From NCBI GenBank assembly GCA_030448085.1, contig JAUJNU010000017.1, positions 1 through 29,628 on the forward strand: a stretch of DNA of 29,628 nucleotides, written 5' to 3'. Origin of the DNA: Actinomycetota bacterium. GTDB taxonomy: Bacteria > Actinomycetota > UBA4738 > CADDZG01 > WHSQ01. The translations under genes and the position numbers were made by a program. Positions 25,720 to 29,628 of this stretch are shown here, one piece after another; positions within the stretch are counted from its first letter, which is position 1, and each line of letters starts with the position of its first letter. The notes beneath the pieces were generated by a model. The model was not told the DNA's origin. It saw only the letters and a list, made by a program, of their open reading frames with translations, and searched no databases.

Positions 25720-27631
25720 GCAAGCAGACCTACGGCGGTAGATACGCGGTCCAGGAGCGCGCCGGATCCGGCGGGATGGCCGAGGTCTATCGCGCCCGGG
25801 ACGAGCTGCTTGGAAGCGAGGTCGCTCTAAAGGTCCTGCACGCAAGGTTCTCGCAGGACCGCTCGTTCGTGGAGCGCTTCCGCGCGCAGGCGCAGTCGGC
25901 TGCGAACCTCAACCATCCCAACATCGTCTCCCTATATGATCACGGGTCCGACGGGGACGCTTACTTCATCGTCATGGAGTTCATCGAAGGTCGTTCCTTG
26001 GCCGAGAGATCCGAGAGCGAGGGGGCGCGATGCCCGAGCGCGGTCGAGATCGCGCCGGACGTGGCGAACGCTCTGGAGCGAGCCCACACGGCCGGCATCG
26101 TCCACAGGGACATCAAGCCGGGAAACATCATGCTTGCCACGAACGGGCAGACGAAGGTCACTGACTTCGGCATCGCCAGGGCCTTGTCCGGTGGTCGACG
26201 GCGACCAGACGATGACCCAGACCGGCATGGTCATCGGGACGGCCGCTCATCCTCTCGAGCAGGCCCGCTGCACACCTTGTAGACGCACGCCGGATGTACT
26301 GCTCGGCGTCGTCCTCCTACGATGTTGACGGGCGAACCGCCGTTCGCGGGGACACGCCCCTGTCGATCGCCTACAAGCACGTGCGCGAGCAGCCACCGCT
26401 GCTATCGGAGCGTCTACCGGACCCTCTCACCGGCACCGCTGCTATCACCATGAAGGCCCTGGCAAAGAATCGGGACAACCGCTATTTGGACGCCGGGAGA
26501 CGCGCAGGATCTGCGCGCTTCCCGGCCGGGCAACGCGCACGCAACGCCGATCGCCGCGACGACCACGGTTGCACCCCGCCCACAACGGACGGAGGTGCTG
26601 TCGCAGACCTCCACCTACCTGGTGGACGAAGAAGGTTCCTCCGACCGCCGGGCGGGTGCGTATGTCCTCGGGGCGCTCCTGTTGCTGGCCGTCATCGGAG
26701 GCATCGCATACCTGCTTGCGAACAACCCCTTCGGGGGCGAGGAGGCACAGCCTCCCTGGTCGCGGATGGTCGAGGTTCCCCGCCTCGGTCGGGGAGACCG
26801 AGGATGACGCCCGACACGCTCGAGGAGCTGGGGCTCGGGGTCGACGTCGACCGGAAAGCCAACTCGCAGCCGCGGGGGAGGTCATCCGGCAAGAGCGCGC
26901 CCGGGCGATGAGGTCGAAGAGGGAAGTGACGTAAGGCTCGTGGTCTCCACCGGTCCGGAGGAGGTAGAGGTCCCGTCGCTATTCGGTCTCACTAAGGCCG
27001 AGGCCAAAGACGTCCCGAGGAGGTCGGTCTCGTACTGGGTGAGGTGGATCCCCGTCCCACGGATGCCGCTGTCGAACCGGGACAGGTCTTCGAACAATTT
27101 CCCGCGGCAGGAGCCGACGCGCTGGCCGGATCTAAGGTGGGGGTTGCCATCTCCGAGGGCACCGAGACCGTGATCGTTCCGAACGTCGTCGGTCTATCCC
27201 AGGAGACCGCGGAGACTACCCTCGCGAACAACGGCCTCACGCCGGATGTGGTGAGTACCCCGGCCGAGGAGCCGGAGGGCCAGGTCATCGCCCAGAGCCC
27301 CAAGGAGGGTGCCGAAGCGAACGAGGGCGACGTGGTCCAGATCACCGTCTCCGAAGGCCCCGAGGAGCGGGAGATGCCCGACGTGAGCGGACAGGACGCC
27401 GACGAGGCGGAGGCGCTCCTCGAGAGCGACCAGTACGGGCTGGTGGTGACGCAAGAGGCCGCGACGGAGGCGTGCACGGAGCCGCCGGGCAACGTGTGCG
27501 ATCAGGATCCCGCGCCCGGGGAGCCCGTGATCGAGGGTGACAGCGCTACTCTCTTCGTCCAGCCCGGCGGCGCGATGCGCGATACCTCGCCGCTCTGGGC
27601 CCTTTTGGTGAGATCGGCCGGGATCGCCTAG
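25716..27631 (+). CDS. pknB: PknB: Ser/Thr kinase with about four PASTA domains, many frameshifts
   Basis: A TTG overlaps the previous TGA (TTGA). The first 160 residues are in frame: A-G-S-G-G-M-A-E-V-Y, Lys39, H-R-D-I-K (130-134), D-F-G (150-152). The frame then changes repeatedly. VVDGDQTMTQTGMVIGTA is the activation segment (near 26190-26250), GDTPLSIAYKHVREQPPLLS is near 26350, a membrane helix YVLGALLLLAVIGGIAYLL lies at 26660-26715, and PASTA domains cover about 26760-27590. The last two are in frame from 27044 (E-T-V-I-V-P-N-V-V-G-L-S and R-E-M-P-D-V-S-G). Total length, about 638 residues, is normal for PknB, which senses muropeptide or lipid II through PASTA and drives growth and division. 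The alpha-C Glu is a Gln (codon 25887-25889). Sequencing indels are the likely cause of the breaks. Confidence 0.87.
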
Positions 27632-27671
27632 TACGGCCCGATTAATCCCGAGGCGGCGGTAGTCTCCAGGG

Positions 27672-29081
27672 ATGAGAAAATCCCTGAAGCTCCTTCCGGT
27701 ACTCGTCCTCGTCGCTCTGGGCCTCGTGCCCCTCACCCCCGGCTCCGCCGGCTCGGGCCTGACGTTCGGCGACGTAGTGATCGTCTCGCACAACGACACC
27801 AACGAGACCGGCTCGGAGCCTTCGATCCGCTCGGCCCCCGACGGGACCCTTTACATCGTCGCTCCCCAGGGCCTTCTCAGTAAGAATCCCGACAACAGCG
27901 AGGGCGGTGGCGACGTCATCTGGCGCTCCGACGACGGGGGAAAGACGTGGAAGTTCCTCGGCTCCCTCGACAACCAGCAGGGCGGTGGCGATGCCGATGT
28001 CGCCCCGGATGCCAAAGGAAACGTGTGGGGCTCCGGGCTGACACTTGCCAACACGACCTCAGCCTTTTCCGAGGACAGAGGCCAGAGCTTCCAGACGAAC
28101 CTCGTGGGAACGCTCGACACCGTGGTCGATCGGCAATGGATCGAGACTTACAAGGACAAGCCATACGTGTTCCTCACTACCGGCGACATCAAGGAGCGAA
28201 ACATCCTGCTCAGCAAGATCAGGCGGCTGCCGACCGGACAGCCGGCCCCCCCCGAGCAGACGGTGACGGTCTCTGGCGACGACCCCTACCAATGGCCCGG
28301 TGAGATAGCCGTCGACGAGAAGAACGGCTTCGTCTACGTGGCGTACAACACCGACGACGACAGCGTCGTTCACGACAAGATCATGGTCGCTCGTACCGAC
28401 CTGAACCTCGAGAACCAGAAGCTGTTCAAGGTCGCCGTTACGAAGGGCGACAGCTTCGATTCCTTCGTCGGCATCGATGTGGACAAGGCAGGGAACGTCT
28501 ACACGGTATGGACCGAGCGGCGTCCGAGGGAAGTAGAGAAGTTCGGCCGGACCGGGAGCTACGTAGCGAGCAGCCGTGACAACGGCAAGACCTGGGGCAA
28601 GCCGGTGAAGGTCAACTCCAGAGCCCGCACCACCACCTTCCCGTGGCTCGTCGCCGGTTCCGGGGGCCGCGTCGGCGTCGCCTACTACGGCATCAACCAC
28701 AGGGGCCCCAGCCCGGAGGACGTGGTGATCGACGGTCGCCGTGTCCCGAAGTGGAAGATATGGGTCTCATACTCGCTGAACGGCGCCGGCAAGGACCCGA
28801 GCTACATCGAGAAACGGGCGACCGGCATCATGCACGTCGGCAACATCTGCACCTCGGGAACGGGTTGTTCCCCCGGCACGCGTGACCTCGCCGACTTCTT
28901 CCAACTGGACCTCAACCCCTGTGGCCGGATAGTCATCACCTACACGGACAACTCCCGCGACACGGTCGACGAGAGCAGCGGGGAGAGGACCAGCAACAAG
29001 CAGGAGCTGATCGCCTTCGTGAAGCAATCGGGGGGGCCGAAGTTCTACAAGTCCCCGCCGCCGGCCGGAGCGAAGTGCTAG
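27672..29081 (+). CDS. Secreted Asp-box (BNR/sialidase-like) beta-propeller protein
   Basis: 469 residues, intact. The signal peptide is about 1-26 (LPVLVLVALGLVPLTPGSAG). Asp-box motifs S-D-D-G-G-K-T-W (86-93), S-E-D-R-G-Q-S-F (133-140) and S-R-D-N-G-K-T-W (300-307) mark propeller blades of the sialidase/BNR superfamily. The Arg triad and Tyr/Glu of true sialidases cannot be confirmed, so a binding or structural role is equally possible. Three Cys (two in I-C-T-S-G-T-G-C) lie near the end, in the last blade. It starts 40 nt after pknB, with no clear terminator between, so it may be read through from the kinase operon. Its stop codon overlaps that of the convergent trpG through a shared CTAG. 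Confidence 0.85.
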   Translation: MRKSLKLLPVLVLVALGLVPLTPGSAGSGLTFGDVVIVSHNDTNETGSEPSIRSAPDGTLYIVAPQGLLSKNPDNSEGGGDVIWRSDDGGKTWKFLGSLDNQQGGGDADVAPDAKGNVWGSGLTLANTTSAFSEDRGQSFQTNLVGTLDTVVDRQWIETYKDKPYVFLTTGDIKERNILLSKIRRLPTGQPAPPEQTVTVSGDDPYQWPGEIAVDEKNGFVYVAYNTDDDSVVHDKIMVARTDLNLENQKLFKVAVTKGDSFDSFVGIDVDKAGNVYTVWTERRPREVEKFGRTGSYVASSRDNGKTWGKPVKVNSRARTTTFPWLVAGSGGRVGVAYYGINHRGPSPEDVVIDGRRVPKWKIWVSYSLNGAGKDPSYIEKRATGIMHVGNICTSGTGCSPGTRDLADFFQLDLNPCGRIVITYTDNSRDTVDESSGERTSNKQELIAFVKQSGGPKFYKSPPPAGAKC

Positions 29082-29628
29082 CCCCCTAGCTCCAGGAAGT
29101 TCGCCAGGAGCCGGTCCCCCTCTTCAGAAAGGATCGACTCCGGGTGGAACTGCACACCTTCAACGGGGAACGCCGTGTGGCGGATCCCCATGACCACGCC
29201 GTCCTCGCTCCGCGCCGTCACCTCGAGCGGACCGTCGCCCCCGGGCTCGACCGCGAGCGAGTGGTAGCGCGTGACCCGGACCGGGGAGGGAAGGCCGCCG
29301 AAGACACCGGCGCCGTCATGCTGGACCGCTGAGGTCTTCCCGTGCACTGGGCCGACGGAGGCCCGCTCGATCTTCCAGCCGTAGACGGCCCCGATGCACT
29401 GATGGCCGAGACAAACCCCGAGCAGCGGCAGCTGGGGGCCGAAGTGAACGATCGCCTCCATCGAGACTCCGGCATCATCCGGGCCCCCCGGCCCCGGAGA
29501 GATAACAACAGCATCCGGCGCGATGGTCACGAGCTCCTCTAGGGTCGCCGTGTTGCGCACCACAACGGGGTCAGCGCCGAGCGAGCCGAAAGACTGCGCG
29601 AGGTTGTAGACGAACGAGTCGAAGTTGT
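29078..29628 (-). CDS. trpG: Anthranilate/aminodeoxychorismate synthase glutamine amidotransferase subunit, partial at right edge
   Basis: The reading frame is open to the window edge and lacks only about the first 6-8 residues. It begins N-F-D-S-F-V-Y-N-L-A-Q, the strand after the start of TrpG/PabA. I-S-P-G-P-G-G-P, the nucleophile G-V-C-L-G-H-Q and the His/Glu motif Q-F-H-P-E-S-I-L give a complete class I GATase triad. The enzyme releases ammonia from glutamine for the TrpE or PabB partner, making anthranilate or aminodeoxychorismate. It cannot be decided from one subunit whether it serves tryptophan, folate or both. In mycobacteria trpG is likewise convergent with pknB; here a BNR protein gene lies between them. 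A GTG at 29563 is internal, not the start. Confidence 0.92.
   Translation of the reverse strand, partial: NFDSFVYNLAQSFGSLGADPVVVRNTATLEELVTIAPDAVVISPGPGGPDDAGVSMEAIVHFGPQLPLLGVCLGHQCIGAVYGWKIERASVGPVHGKTSAVQHDGAGVFGGLPSPVRVTRYHSLAVEPGGDGPLEVTARSEDGVVMGIRHTAFPVEGVQFHPESILSEEGDRLLANFLELGG

Overview
This window looks like part of a high-GC, uncultured member of the Actinomycetota. The clearest evidence is the right third (about 18850-29628). It carries a tRNA-Leu(CAG), fhaA, fhaB, pstP, rodA, pbpA, two tandem Ser/Thr kinases (pknA-like and pknB with PASTA repeats), and then a convergent trpG/pabA. This is the cell-wall growth and phospho-signalling locus known from Mycobacterium tuberculosis (Rv0013 to Rv0020c plus leuT), in the same relative order and orientation. 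One secreted Asp-box (BNR) protein sits between pknB and trpG. The genes are packed with 3-nt gaps or small overlaps, so they are probably one operon: kinases and phosphatase acting on FHA adaptors and controlling the RodA/PbpA elongation synthase.

The left and middle parts are an accessory region rich in exported proteins. From the left edge there is a partial BlaI/MecI-type repressor (-), a lipoprotein peptide-type solute-binding protein with no permease genes nearby (-), a secreted S15/CocE-type hydrolase (+, frame-broken), and a bidirectional terminator. A two-gene unit on the minus strand follows: a protein made almost wholly of about 34-residue helical repeats, overlapping a metal-dependent amidohydrolase. 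A five-TM membrane-anchored sulfatase-superfamily enzyme (+) comes next. Then a compact minus-strand operon runs phosphatidylserine-decarboxylase-like enzyme, guanidino-modifying amidinotransferase-family enzyme, MATE exporter. After that come a small CHRD-like secreted protein (+), a lipoprotein with an Asn/Lys/Gly/Asp-rich linker (-), a 1257-residue CSLREA/parallel beta-helix secreted protein with a run of seven Cys-Cys rungs (-), and an intact secreted CocE/NonD hydrolase (+).

Many genes in the window are broken by one-base reading-frame shifts: the first hydrolase, the sulfatase, MATE, amidinotransferase, psd, pbpA N-terminus, pknA after the kinase domain, and much of pknB. In each case the protein continues recognisably in another frame with its conserved motifs. 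Normally essential genes are hit as readily as accessory ones, so uncorrected sequencing indels are more likely than real decay. Coordinates for those genes are given for the whole reconstructed locus.

The most promising unexplained items are the Cys-Cys ladder in the beta-helix protein, the 34-residue repeat protein coupled to an amidohydrolase, and the pyruvoyl-decarboxylase/amidinotransferase/MATE operon. No insertion sequences, CRISPR arrays, prophage genes or rRNA genes were seen.
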